Shown piece by piece: positions 1 to 7,703 of a DNA stretch of 64,000 nt; position 1 is the first letter of the stretch, and every line of letters starts with the position of its first letter. This stretch comes from Flavobacterium gelidicaeli (GTDB lineage: Bacteria > Bacteroidota > Bacteroidia > Flavobacteriales > Flavobacteriaceae). The notes beneath the pieces were generated by a model. It was not told the DNA's origin, ran no database searches, and worked only from the letters and a program-made list of their open reading frames with translations. The translations under genes and the position numbers were made by a program. The stretch spans positions 62,001 to 126,000 of the forward strand of contig NZ_JABSNK010000001.1 in NCBI RefSeq assembly GCF_013294005.1, written 5' to 3'.

Positions 1-1
1 A

Positions 2-766
2 GGTGCAGCAATTATGGCCGAAAATAACATTGATTTTAAATACCCTAGTTATGTACAAGACATCATGGGACCTATGTGTTTTGATTATGGATTTGGTCCG
101 TTTAGATGGGTTTGCGCTTCAGGGAAACCCGAAGATTTACAAAAAACAGATGACATTGCATGCGCTGTTCTTGAAGAAATGGCAAAAACAGCTCCTATTG
201 AAATTCAGCAACAAATGCAGGATAACATCACTTGGATCAAGGGGGCGCAGGCCAATAAATTAGTAGTAGGTTCGCAAGCCAGAATATTATATGCCGATGC
301 GGAAGGTCGTGTGAAAATTGCCGAAGCTTTTAATCAGGCTATAGCCAAAGGATCAATTGGAACTGTGGTATTAGGTCGTGATCATCACGATGTATCTGGA
401 ACGGATTCACCCTACAGAGAAACTTCAAATATTTACGATGGATCCCGTTTCACGGCTGATATGGCAATACAAAACGTAATAGGCGATAGTTTTCGCGGTG
501 CAACTTGGGTTTCTATTCATAATGGTGGAGGTGTTGGCTGGGGAGAGGTAATTAACGGTGGCTTTGGTATGGTTCTTGATGGTTCTAAAGAAGCTTCAAG
601 ACGCTTAGCCTCAATGCTTTTCTGGGATGTCAATAACGGAATCTCTAGAAGAAGTTGGGCTCGTAACGAAGGCGCTATTTTTGCAATAAAAAGAGCGATG
701 GAAACGCAACCTTTATTAAAAGTGACCATCCCTAATATAGTTGAAGATAGTTTATTAGATTTTTAA
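2..766 (+). CDS. hutU: Urocanate hydratase, C-terminal part
   Basis: This is the 3' end of urocanase, which adds water to urocanate to give imidazolone propionate in cytosolic histidine degradation. The frame is open from the window edge, so the true start lies outside; about 254 C-terminal residues are present of a family length near 550-660. The segment carries the conserved core TVVLGRDHHDVSGTDSPYRE and the glycine-rich IHNGGGVGWGEVINGGFGM stretch, typical of the NAD-binding/active-site half, and ends with a normal tail. No other hut gene is visible downstream; the next gene is an unrelated lipoprotein 47 bp on. Assignment is very secure, although the N-terminal half cannot be inspected. 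Confidence 0.95.
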   Translation, partial: GAAIMAENNIDFKYPSYVQDIMGPMCFDYGFGPFRWVCASGKPEDLQKTDDIACAVLEEMAKTAPIEIQQQMQDNITWIKGAQANKLVVGSQARILYADAEGRVKIAEAFNQAIAKGSIGTVVLGRDHHDVSGTDSPYRETSNIYDGSRFTADMAIQNVIGDSFRGATWVSIHNGGGVGWGEVINGGFGMVLDGSKEASRRLASMLFWDVNNGISRRSWARNEGAIFAIKRAMETQPLLKVTIPNIVEDSLLDF

Positions 767-813
767 ACATTAAAAGTATCTTTAATACCTCCTAATTATA
801 AAATAATCACACT

Positions 814-1344
814 ATGAAAGCAATTAAACTTCTTCCCGTACTTTTCCTTTTCATATTAGGTGCCTGTAGCTCTGTGAGAGTGAATGCCGATTATGATAAA
901 AATGCCGATTTTACGCAATACAAAACCTATGCCTTTCATAAAAACGGCATAGATAAAGTACAAATATCTGAATTTGATAAAAAACGAATTCTGCGTGCCA
1001 TCGATAATGAATTGGGCAAAATGGGAATGACAAAAAGTGAGAATCCAGATCTTTTAATCAACATTATGACTAAAGAAAGAGAAAAGCTAGAAGTGAACCA
1101 GTTCAATGCTGGATTTGGTTATGGTTGGGGATTTGGTTGGAATCCTTACATGTGGGGCGGACGCAATTACGTAAGCTCATCGACAGAAGGAACCTTATAC
1201 ATCGACCTGATTGATGCCAAGAAAAAAGAATTAATTTGGGAAGGTGAAGGCGTAGGATATTTAACCGAAAATCGTGATAGAAAAGAGCAAGTAATCAACG
1301 AATTTGTTGCTAAAATTCTAGCACAGTTTCCTCCAAAACAATAA
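814..1344 (+). CDS. DUF4136 domain-containing lipoprotein
   Basis: Predicted 176-residue lipoprotein. The N-terminus is a short signal peptide with lipobox LGAC, giving a lipidated Cys18 and probably outer- or inner-membrane anchoring. The rest matches the DUF4136 pattern: an N-terminal strand region beginning VNADYDKNADFTQYKTYAF, a middle helix (KKRILRAIDNELGKMGM) and a C-terminal part with LYIDLIDAKKKELIWEGEG. A Gly/Trp/Tyr-rich loop (about residues 93-115) sits in the centre. The molecular function of the family is unknown. It is followed by a hairpin terminator and appears monocistronic. Family call is by recognition of the sequence pattern. Confidence 0.8.
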   Translation: MKAIKLLPVLFLFILGACSSVRVNADYDKNADFTQYKTYAFHKNGIDKVQISEFDKKRILRAIDNELGKMGMTKSENPDLLINIMTKEREKLEVNQFNAGFGYGWGFGWNPYMWGGRNYVSSSTEGTLYIDLIDAKKKELIWEGEGVGYLTENRDRKEQVINEFVAKILAQFPPKQ

Positions 1345-1370
1345 AAAAACAAGACTTTTTACTAGAAATG

Positions 1371-1395
1371 GCCTACCTTTGCGTAGGCTTTTTTT
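1371..1395 (+). terminator. Intrinsic terminator after the DUF4136 gene
   Basis: A 6-bp stem GCCTAC/GTAGGC with loop CTTTGC is followed by seven T residues, 26 bp after the lipoprotein stop codon. The same bases contain the promoter-like TACCTTTG box of the next gene. Confidence 0.7.
1374..1381 (+). promoter_or_regulatory. Candidate -7 box for the globin gene
   Basis: TACCTTTG is an exact match to the Bacteroidetes -7 consensus TAnnTTTG and lies 25 bp before the globin ATG. No TTG -33 element is seen at 17-23 bp upstream, so the call rests on one box. It overlaps the hairpin of the upstream terminator. Confidence 0.4.
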
Positions 1396-1405
1396 ATACC
1401 CAATT

Positions 1406-1795
1406 ATGATAACACAAGCAGATATATCCACACTCGATGATATTAAATTATTAGTTGATACTTTTTATGACAAAGTTCAAAAAGACGACTTTATAGGCCC
1501 TATATTTAATAACAAAATAGGCAACCGCTGGCCAGAGCATTTAGAAAAAATGTACCATTTTTGGCAAACTATTTTATTGGAAGTCCATTCTTATTCTGGC
1601 AGCCCTTTTCCACCACACAAACATTTACCCGTAGACAAAGAACATTTTGACCGATGGATGAAAATTTTTGTAGCTACAGTAGATACTTTATTTGAAGGGC
1701 CAATTGCCGATGAAGCTAAATTACGTGCTAAAAACATGGCCGAAATGTTTAATTATAAAATCAACTATTTTAGAGACGCAGCCAAAAATAACTAG
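1406..1795 (+). CDS. Group III truncated hemoglobin
   Basis: Small heme protein of about 129 residues, the usual length for the family. The globin pattern of group III is visible: an N-terminal helix with FYDKV (B-helix Tyr), the WPEHLEKMYHFWQTILL segment, and the HKHLPVDKEHFDRW block that contains the proximal histidine region. Such proteins bind O2 or NO and are usually cytosolic. The chosen ATG gives a start MITQADI that fits homologues; an upstream ATG at 1379 would put nine extra residues inside the terminator hairpin and is unlikely. The next gene starts 24 bp after the stop and may be co-transcribed. Confidence 0.85.
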   Translation: MITQADISTLDDIKLLVDTFYDKVQKDDFIGPIFNNKIGNRWPEHLEKMYHFWQTILLEVHSYSGSPFPPHKHLPVDKEHFDRWMKIFVATVDTLFEGPIADEAKLRAKNMAEMFNYKINYFRDAAKNN

Positions 1796-1819
1796 TCTTT
1801 AAACTAAAAACAATACCTC

Positions 1820-2947
1820 ATGCGTAAATTACTCCTTGCTTTTTTAGCTTTCGCGATCATCTCTTGTTCTAGCATTAAACCTGCAACGACAGCAAACCAA
1901 AATCCAACATTAAGATACATCAACACAATTGAAGTGCCTTTTAATCAAGAATTCAAAAATACCGTTGTAGGCGGATTGTCAAGTGTAGATTATGATGCTA
2001 AAAATGATTTATATTATTTTATTTGCGATGATCGATCCGTTTATAATGATGCGCGTTTCTATACCGCCAAAATTCAATTGACTGCAGACACCTTAAACCA
2101 TATTGCTTTTCAAAATGTAGTTTCTTTAAAAAATGAGGCTGGTCAAAAATACGCAAACTGGGAAAAATATCCTGATAGCTCTATAGATCCTGAAGAGATG
2201 CGTTATAACCCAAAAACAAAATCAGTAGTTTGGAGTAGTGAAGGCGCTAGAGTAATTGCCAAAGATTTTGCGGTTGTTCAAAATCCGTCTTTGCAGTATG
2301 CAAAACTAAACGGAGATTACAGTAACGCATTTGAATTACCCAGTAACCTCAACATGCAAAAAGAGGAAAAAGGGCCACGTAGCAATGGGGTGCTTGAGGG
2401 AATTACTTTCAACAAAGATTACAGTGTTGTTTACACTAACGTTGAAGAACCTTTATACGAAGACGACACTGAAGCAACAACAACTAAAGGTGGCTTAATC
2501 CGTATCTTTAAATTTGATGCTAAATCACGAAAAAACACCGCCCAATACGCCTACCTTTTAGACCCTATTGCTCATGAACCCAACCCACACACTGGCTTTG
2601 CCGTAAACGGAATATCGTCGATTCAATTTTATGATGACAATCATTTATTCGTTTTAGAGCGTTCGTATTCCGTAGGAAAACAAGCGTGCACCATAAAATT
2701 GTATTTATGCGATTTATCGAAAGCGACTGATATAAAAAACATAGATTCATTACAAAATCAAGAATTCACTGTCGCTCCTAAAAAATTAATTTTGAATATG
2801 GACGATTTAGGAATTTTTACAGACAATATAGAAGGAATTACTTTTGGTCCTAAATTAGCCAATGGCAAGCAGTCATTACTTTTTGTGACTGATAACAATT
2901 TCTCTGACAAACAAAAAACGCAAGTATTGCTTTTTGAAATAGAGTAA
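1820..2947 (+). CDS. Esterase-like/phytase-like lipoprotein (PF13449 type)
   Basis: Predicted 375-residue exported lipoprotein: lipobox IISC with Cys16. The body resembles the family named esterase-like activity of phytase, a beta-propeller-type domain: GGLSSVDYDAKNDLYYFICDD near the start, DPEEMRY in the middle, and LEGITFN, NGISSIQF and IEGITFG motifs at repeated positions. Such proteins may hydrolyse phosphate esters, but substrate is unknown and the enzymatic role is inferred only from the family name. It lies just after the globin gene and ends at a strong terminator. No catalytic residue can be named with confidence. Confidence 0.75.
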   Translation: MRKLLLAFLAFAIISCSSIKPATTANQNPTLRYINTIEVPFNQEFKNTVVGGLSSVDYDAKNDLYYFICDDRSVYNDARFYTAKIQLTADTLNHIAFQNVVSLKNEAGQKYANWEKYPDSSIDPEEMRYNPKTKSVVWSSEGARVIAKDFAVVQNPSLQYAKLNGDYSNAFELPSNLNMQKEEKGPRSNGVLEGITFNKDYSVVYTNVEEPLYEDDTEATTTKGGLIRIFKFDAKSRKNTAQYAYLLDPIAHEPNPHTGFAVNGISSIQFYDDNHLFVLERSYSVGKQACTIKLYLCDLSKATDIKNIDSLQNQEFTVAPKKLILNMDDLGIFTDNIEGITFGPKLANGKQSLLFVTDNNFSDKQKTQVLLFEIE

Positions 2948-2972
2948 TTTACCTTTATAAATAACATTAGAG

Positions 2973-3003
2973 ATCCGCAACCGTTTTGTTGCGGATTTTT
3001 TTT
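2973..3003 (+). terminator. Strong intrinsic terminator
   Basis: A 9-bp GC-rich stem ATCCGCAAC/GTTGCGGAT with loop CGTTTT and a tract of eight T residues, 26 bp after the phytase-like gene. Confidence 0.85.
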
Positions 3004-3010
3004 CACTTTG

Positions 3011-3108
3011 TCATTGCGACGAAAGAAGCAATCTCACTCAGCATTTCGGTTCCAATAGTTTATTTATTGTAAATTTTTAGCTTGATTGCTTTGCTTCATC
3101 ATTGGCAA
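3011..3108. repeat. Inverted-repeat intergenic element (MITE-like)
   Basis: Left arm 3011-3033 (TCATTGCGACGAAAGAAGCA...) and right arm 3084-3108 (GATTGCTTTGCTTC...CAAT) are imperfect reverse complements around about 50 AT-rich bases. There is no coding potential. Similar GCAAT/GAAGC palindromes are common in Bacteroidetes intergenic DNA, as far as I recall. It lies in the 354-bp gap between two plus-strand genes. Confidence 0.5.
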
Positions 3109-3163
3109 TTACTTGCAATTACTTTGAGTGTATAATTATCTAATCCTACCTTTTACCACCACT

Positions 3164-3313
3164 CCCTAGCCGCGATTGCAATGAAAAGCTTTTTATGCAA
3201 GCCGTTTTTTGGTTTTTCTAGTTTATAAAAAGCGACCGCAGGAAGCTCTTTTAGAAACTTTAGAAAAACAAACGGCTCAATAAAAACTTGTAATGAAAAG
3301 CGGGAAATAGCTT
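3164..3313 (+). repeat. Dispersed hairpin element, copy a (long form)
   Basis: One of eight copies of an intergenic element in this window. Outer boxes are GCAATGAAAAGC on the left and GTAATGAAAAGCGGGAAATAGC on the right. The centre has the conserved cap AGCGACCGCAGGAAGCT (3231-3247) closed by TAAAA/TTTTA. Matching outer arms (for example GCCGTTT and AAACGGC) form a longer stem. Confidence 0.65.
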
Positions 3314-3323
3314 CTATAATTCG

Positions 3324-3331
3324 TACTTTTG
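3324..3331 (+). promoter_or_regulatory. Candidate -7 box for phenylalanine hydroxylase
   Basis: TACTTTTG fits TAnnTTTG and ends 26 bp before the ATG at 3358. No well-placed TTG box is visible, since the nearest lies 33 bp upstream. Confidence 0.4.
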
Positions 3332-3357
3332 TAGCTCACCACTACAACGTTTTAGAT

Positions 3358-5115
3358 ATGAATGCAACTATTGAAAGTAATCCCTTATTAGACCGATTAC
3401 CCAAACATTTAAAGCAATTTATTAAAGCTCAAGATTATAGCGATTACACGCCTATTAATCAGGCAGTTTGGCGCTATGTAATGCGTAAAAATGTAGATTA
3501 TCTTTCGCGAGTAGCACATAGTTCGTATTTAGAGGGCTTGAAAAAAACCGGAATTCAGATTGATAATATCCCCAGTATGTATGGTATGAACCGCATTTTG
3601 ACCGAAATAGGTTGGGCTGCTGTTGCTGTGGATGGCTTTATTCCGCCTAATGCATTCATGGAGTTTCAGGCGTATAACGTTTTAGTGATTGCATCAGATA
3701 TTCGTCAACTCGAACATATAGAATACACGCCTGCTCCCGATATTATTCACGAGGGTGCTGGGCACGCGCCTATTATTGCCAATCCTGAATATGCGGAATA
3801 TCTTCGCCGTTTTGGAGAGATAGGTTGCAAGGCGATTTCGTCAAGCAAGGATTACGAGATGTACGAGGCAATTCGACTTTTATCGATTGTAAAAGAGGCC
3901 GAAGGAACGCCACAAGCGACGATTGACGCTGCTGAAAAAGCAGTGGAGGACTTGCAAAACAATATGGGAGAATTATCTGAAATGGCTCAAATACGTAACC
4001 TGCACTGGTGGACCGTGGAATACGGTTTGATTGGTACGGTTGAAGATCCTAAAATTTATGGTGCTGGATTACTTTCATCTATAGGAGAAAGTGCGCACTG
4101 CATGACGCAAGAAGTAAGAAAAATACCTTACGATATATCGGCGGCTTACCAAAGTTTTGATATTACAAAACTACAGCCACAACTGTATGTAACTCCTACT
4201 TTTGCTTATTTGAATTTGGTTTTAGAGGAATTTGCTAATAAAATGGCTTTGCGCACTGGTGGTTTGTCTGGAATTGAGAAATTGATTAATTCAGCTGCTC
4301 TTGGAACGATTGAATTGAGTACTGGATTGCAAATTTCGGGTGTTTTCACCAATGTGATTGCACATGAAGGCAAACCAATTTACATACAATCGACCGGAAA
4401 AACAGCGCTCGCTTCACGCGAAAAAGAATTGGTAGGGCACGGAACTTTGACGCATCCTGAAGGTTTTGGTAGTCCGATTGGGAAACTAAAAGGCATCAAC
4501 TTAGCTATAGAAGACATGAGTCCGAAAGACTTGCTTGCTTATGATATACTTGAATCTAAAACGGTAAGATTAGAGTTTGAAGGAGGAGTTGTTGTTGAGG
4601 GCGAAATCGTAACGGGTTCTAGAAACTTACAGGGTGAAATTATCTTGATTCGTTTTAAAAATTGTACCGTTACCCATGGAGAAACGATTTTGTTCCAACC
4701 GGAATGGGGCGTTTATGACATGGCTGTGGGTAAAAAAGTAGTTTCGGCTTTCTCTGGACCCGCTGATGTGAATAGTTTTGACTTGATTACACACATGCCT
4801 TCTAGCACGACAATAAAAGCACAACAAAGCGCAGAACGTGATGATCTGGAGGTTTTGTATCAATCTGTTCGAATGATTAGAGAGAGTAAAGACACCACAT
4901 CTTCCTTGGTTGTGATTTTTGGAGATCTGCAACAAAACCATCCAAAAGATTGGTTGCTTTCTGTAGAAATCGCCGAACTGCTACAGGAACGCAACGATAT
5001 GTTTTTAATGGAAGAAGTTGTTGCTTATCTCGAAACACAAAAACTAAAAAGACCCGAAGTAGCGCATTTAATTTGTGGTGGACTAGATTTAATTTTTGAA
5101 AAAGCCAACGCATAA
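3358..5115 (+). CDS. phhA: Phenylalanine 4-hydroxylase, long form
   Basis: Tetrahydrobiopterin- and iron-dependent aromatic amino acid hydroxylase converting phenylalanine to tyrosine in the cytosol. The catalytic domain fills about residues 30-330. The iron-binding histidines are in PDIIHEGAGHAP (His131, His136), and the third ligand is probably Glu221 in WWTVEYGL. At 585 residues it is about twice the usual proteobacterial enzyme (near 260-300). The extra 250 C-terminal residues are strand-rich (LEFEGGVVVEGEIVTGSRN) and have no function I recognise. The cofactor-recycling partner, pterin carbinolamine dehydratase, is encoded at 55.8 kb in this window. A TACTTTTG box upstream and a bidirectional hairpin downstream suggest a single-gene unit. 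Confidence 0.92.
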   Translation: MNATIESNPLLDRLPKHLKQFIKAQDYSDYTPINQAVWRYVMRKNVDYLSRVAHSSYLEGLKKTGIQIDNIPSMYGMNRILTEIGWAAVAVDGFIPPNAFMEFQAYNVLVIASDIRQLEHIEYTPAPDIIHEGAGHAPIIANPEYAEYLRRFGEIGCKAISSSKDYEMYEAIRLLSIVKEAEGTPQATIDAAEKAVEDLQNNMGELSEMAQIRNLHWWTVEYGLIGTVEDPKIYGAGLLSSIGESAHCMTQEVRKIPYDISAAYQSFDITKLQPQLYVTPTFAYLNLVLEEFANKMALRTGGLSGIEKLINSAALGTIELSTGLQISGVFTNVIAHEGKPIYIQSTGKTALASREKELVGHGTLTHPEGFGSPIGKLKGINLAIEDMSPKDLLAYDILESKTVRLEFEGGVVVEGEIVTGSRNLQGEIILIRFKNCTVTHGETILFQPEWGVYDMAVGKKVVSAFSGPADVNSFDLITHMPSSTTIKAQQSAERDDLEVLYQSVRMIRESKDTTSSLVVIFGDLQQNHPKDWLLSVEIAELLQERNDMFLMEEVVAYLETQKLKRPEVAHLICGGLDLIFEKANA

Positions 5116-5160
5116 TAAGACCGATTGATTCGCTAATTGATGTGAATTGAATAAATATAA

Positions 5161-5203
5161 AAACCGCAAATTTGCTAAATAGTTTAGCCAATTTGCGGTT
5201 TTT
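5161..5203. terminator. Bidirectional terminator between convergent genes
   Basis: A long imperfect stem, AAACCGCAAATTTG.. pairing with ..CAATTTGCGGTTT, with A-rich sequence on one side and T-rich on the other. It lies between the plus-strand hydroxylase and the minus-strand DUF4230 gene and can serve both. Confidence 0.75.
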
Positions 5204-5257
5204 AATTTTAAAAATATCCTAAGAAAATAAAAAACAGTTCATATAGCGTTAAACTAT

Positions 5258-5878
5258 TTACAACTTAATTTGTTGATCTAGCTCTTTATCATTTGCAATA
5301 ACTTTCCCTTCATATTTTAACGTCCAACCTAAATTTTTGGTCGTAATTAATAATTGTGACAATTCACTTATTAAGCGATTTTGAGCATTGGATTTTAAAG
5401 TAGACCCTTCAATCTTCTTCGCTAGATTCGCTTTTACTGATTTGTTGATTTTGTTGTAATCATCACCCGTAAATGGATTCAACTTGCTTTGTTCTACATC
5501 GTAGAATTTAATATCTGGATTGATTTTTATTTCTTCTTTTGGAATATAAACGATCGAAATTGTTTTATTCGCTTCATCAATATCGTATTTCATTTTATGT
5601 AAATCGTAAGCTACCGTTACATCAGCATTGACAACTACTAAGGCTTTTTTGTCAAAACTCACCATCCCCATCAAGTATTTCTCTTGATTTTTATAGGTAA
5701 TTACTTCAGAGAAATGTCCTTCGGTTACAATAAGCTTTCCTACGTTCAGGATTTGCTGCTGAATCAAGCCAGCGCTGTCTATAGTTGTAGCATCGTCTGC
5801 TTTCTTGAAATCACAAAATTTGAACAGCAAGAATACTGTTCCTATCAAACCTATAAAAATAAAAAATCGCTTTAACAT
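5258..5878 (-). CDS. DUF4230 domain-containing membrane-anchored protein
   Basis: 206 residues. An N-terminal hydrophobic helix (about residues 3-20, FFIFIGLIGTVFLLFKF) serves as signal anchor, and the rest is outside the cytosol. The remainder matches DUF4230: an alpha/beta region with LIVTEGHFSEVITYKNQEK, a typical central VTVAYDL strand, and ISIVYIPKEEI. Function is not known. The start codon lies 2 bp after the stop of the GSCFA gene, so the two are almost certainly translated from one message (alaS, lipoprotein, GSCFA, DUF4230). A bidirectional hairpin ends the run. Family assignment is by pattern recognition. Confidence 0.75.
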   Translation of the reverse strand: MLKRFFIFIGLIGTVFLLFKFCDFKKADDATTIDSAGLIQQQILNVGKLIVTEGHFSEVITYKNQEKYLMGMVSFDKKALVVVNADVTVAYDLHKMKYDIDEANKTISIVYIPKEEIKINPDIKFYDVEQSKLNPFTGDDYNKINKSVKANLAKKIEGSTLKSNAQNRLISELSQLLITTKNLGWTLKYEGKVIANDKELDQQIKL

Positions 5879-5880
5879 AA

Positions 5881-6834
5881 TTAAAATTTCATAAATGAAT
5901 ATTGTGAAACCACTTTAGCTATTTTAACTTTTAAGTTGGCTTCAAATTTTTGATGACTTTCCGATGCTGGATTGAAAGGTCGGTGTTGCAATGATTTCTG
6001 AATTGTTGCTACCGATTCCATCGTTTCATGAGCAGCCTCAGCAATAGTTGTTGCTCCAAATCGCTCCCAAATATAATCAATAGCTACTTGATTGGGATGC
6101 AACATGTCTGCATTATAAAAGCGATAATCACGAAGTTCATCCATCATGATTTCATAACTAGGAAAATAACTCATGTTTGACGAAAGTCGAAAGTCAAAAG
6201 TAGCGTGTAGTGCACTTATTAAATGTGACTTGCTCAACTGATTTTCGACAAAACCATCTTTGATATGGCGTACTGGTGAAACTGTGAAAATAAATTGAAT
6301 TGCCGGATTAATAGATTGTACTAGCTGTATGGTATTTGCAATACTTTCCTGAATTGTTTGTATTGAAAGTACCTCTTTACTAAATTCTTTTTGCGGTATT
6401 TTGTGACAATTTGCAACTATTTCTTGGTTTTCATTGGAGCGATACACCCACGAAGTCCCGTAAGTAATAATGATGTGTGATGCTTCTTGTAAATACTGGT
6501 TAGTAAAATCAATTAATCTGTTTAACGAAATTAAAAAAGCAGCTTTATCAGGATTTGAAAGTTCCGAATGTATCTCGAAACAATGCCACATATTGCTGTG
6601 GAAGAAAATATCTTTCTCAGTAAAATATATTTTATTAACTGCCCTATCCACTAATTTCTCTATCGAAACTGGGTTAAATATAATTCCAAACGGATTACAT
6701 GTATTTTGAAACTTAAAGTAGTCTAATTTAGCCGACATATTTTCGGCAAAGCAAGAACCCAAAGACACCATCTTTGCGTCATAATCAATAGGATTATAAC
6801 TCTTAGAAATGGGTATTTGGGTTCTGAATTGCAT
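5881..6834 (-). CDS. GSCFA domain-containing protein
   Basis: 317 residues, a usual length for the GSCFA family, related to SGNH/GDSL hydrolases. The name-giving motif GSCFAEN is at residues 26-32, where the Ser/Cys block corresponds to the nucleophile region. A late block DMLHPNQVAIDYIWERF (near residue 240) supplies the D-x-x-H pair typical of SGNH catalytic triads. The segment IIITYGTSWVYRSNEN and the FTVSPVRHIKDG block are also family-typical. It is presumably a cytosolic esterase or acyl hydrolase, but the substrate is not known. It is tightly coupled with the DUF4230 gene (2-bp gap) and preceded by a lipoprotein gene (11-bp gap). Confidence 0.85.
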   Translation of the reverse strand: MQFRTQIPISKSYNPIDYDAKMVSLGSCFAENMSAKLDYFKFQNTCNPFGIIFNPVSIEKLVDRAVNKIYFTEKDIFFHSNMWHCFEIHSELSNPDKAAFLISLNRLIDFTNQYLQEASHIIITYGTSWVYRSNENQEIVANCHKIPQKEFSKEVLSIQTIQESIANTIQLVQSINPAIQFIFTVSPVRHIKDGFVENQLSKSHLISALHATFDFRLSSNMSYFPSYEIMMDELRDYRFYNADMLHPNQVAIDYIWERFGATTIAEAAHETMESVATIQKSLQHRPFNPASESHQKFEANLKVKIAKVVSQYSFMKF

Positions 6835-6845
6835 ATTTTTTTTTA

Positions 6846-7622
6846 CTAGTAGAAAAATACGGTCTTTAAAGAACCCGATTTTCCATTATTTGGAACAACA
6901 TCGTCTGTATTTTGCTCAGTAGGATAATTTTCATTATCGTATTTATAACTATTGATATACAACAAAGCCGAAGACACTATTTGATCTCCATCTTTACTTT
7001 CATCAGCTATAGTCGTTATAATCACATTATTTTTTGATGCCCTTTCATTGTTATCTAATAACTTACTGTAATTTACTATCGCTGCAAAGGGATTATTTTT
7101 AGTATCATACTGAAATTCATACGTTTTAGTTTCTACAACCCCCATAACCGACAGTTCTGAAATCCGGATATCTTTTACCAAGTTGGCGGCCTTAAAAAAC
7201 AACTGTCCATGATATTCTTTAGTTTCTTTTAAATCAGTACCTATTCGATACTTTTCATAAGCCACTACGCCGTCATTCCCGTGAATATAGCTAACGATAT
7301 AACTAGCAGACTTAGCCTCAATTAATTGCTCATTTTCATAGCGATAATAAACGGTTTCTATCAACTGAGAAGCTTTATTTAAAATGGTCTTTTTTTTAAT
7401 TAAATCGTCAGTGTAGGTAAAAGTTGTTTTAAAATTTACCTCATCTATACTTTCTATTTTATTGTCCTGATAAGTAAAAAGAGTCGGTTCTTCTTTTCCG
7501 TTTTCTGCTGTTTCAACCAATCTCTTTACCAGTTTACCACCCTGTTCCTTATCTCCTGAACAGGAAATAAGGGCAACTAAAAAAACGATTAAATATCCAA
7601 ACCTACAGCTCCCTTTTTTCAT
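6846..7622 (-). CDS. Hypothetical lipoprotein
   Basis: Predicted lipoprotein of about 258 residues. The preferred start gives MKKGSCRFGYLIVFLVALISC, a signal peptide ending in a lipobox Cys; an ATG five codons upstream is possible. The mature part is strand-rich, with repeated Tyr-containing strands (LIKKKTILN, LIETVYYRYENEQLIEAKS, TYEFQYDTKNNPF) resembling the RHS-like/YD-type folds of DUF4595-like surface lipoproteins, though I cannot name a family. It lies between alaS and the GSCFA gene on the same strand with short gaps and is likely part of that transcript. Function unknown. Confidence 0.65.
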   Translation of the reverse strand: MKKGSCRFGYLIVFLVALISCSGDKEQGGKLVKRLVETAENGKEEPTLFTYQDNKIESIDEVNFKTTFTYTDDLIKKKTILNKASQLIETVYYRYENEQLIEAKSASYIVSYIHGNDGVVAYEKYRIGTDLKETKEYHGQLFFKAANLVKDIRISELSVMGVVETKTYEFQYDTKNNPFAAIVNYSKLLDNNERASKNNVIITTIADESKDGDQIVSSALLYINSYKYDNENYPTEQNTDDVVPNNGKSGSLKTVFFY

Positions 7623-7703
7623 ACTTATACTTACCAATAGTCCTATTTGTATTGCGAAACTACAAAATAAAAAAGACCGTTATTGACGCTAAAAGATTTT
7701 ATT

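Noticed and set aside
4627..5191. Two antisense frames of 104 codons over the phenylalanine hydroxylase gene
   Set aside because: Both lie wholly or mostly on the complement of a well-supported gene and show no signal, motif or promoter.
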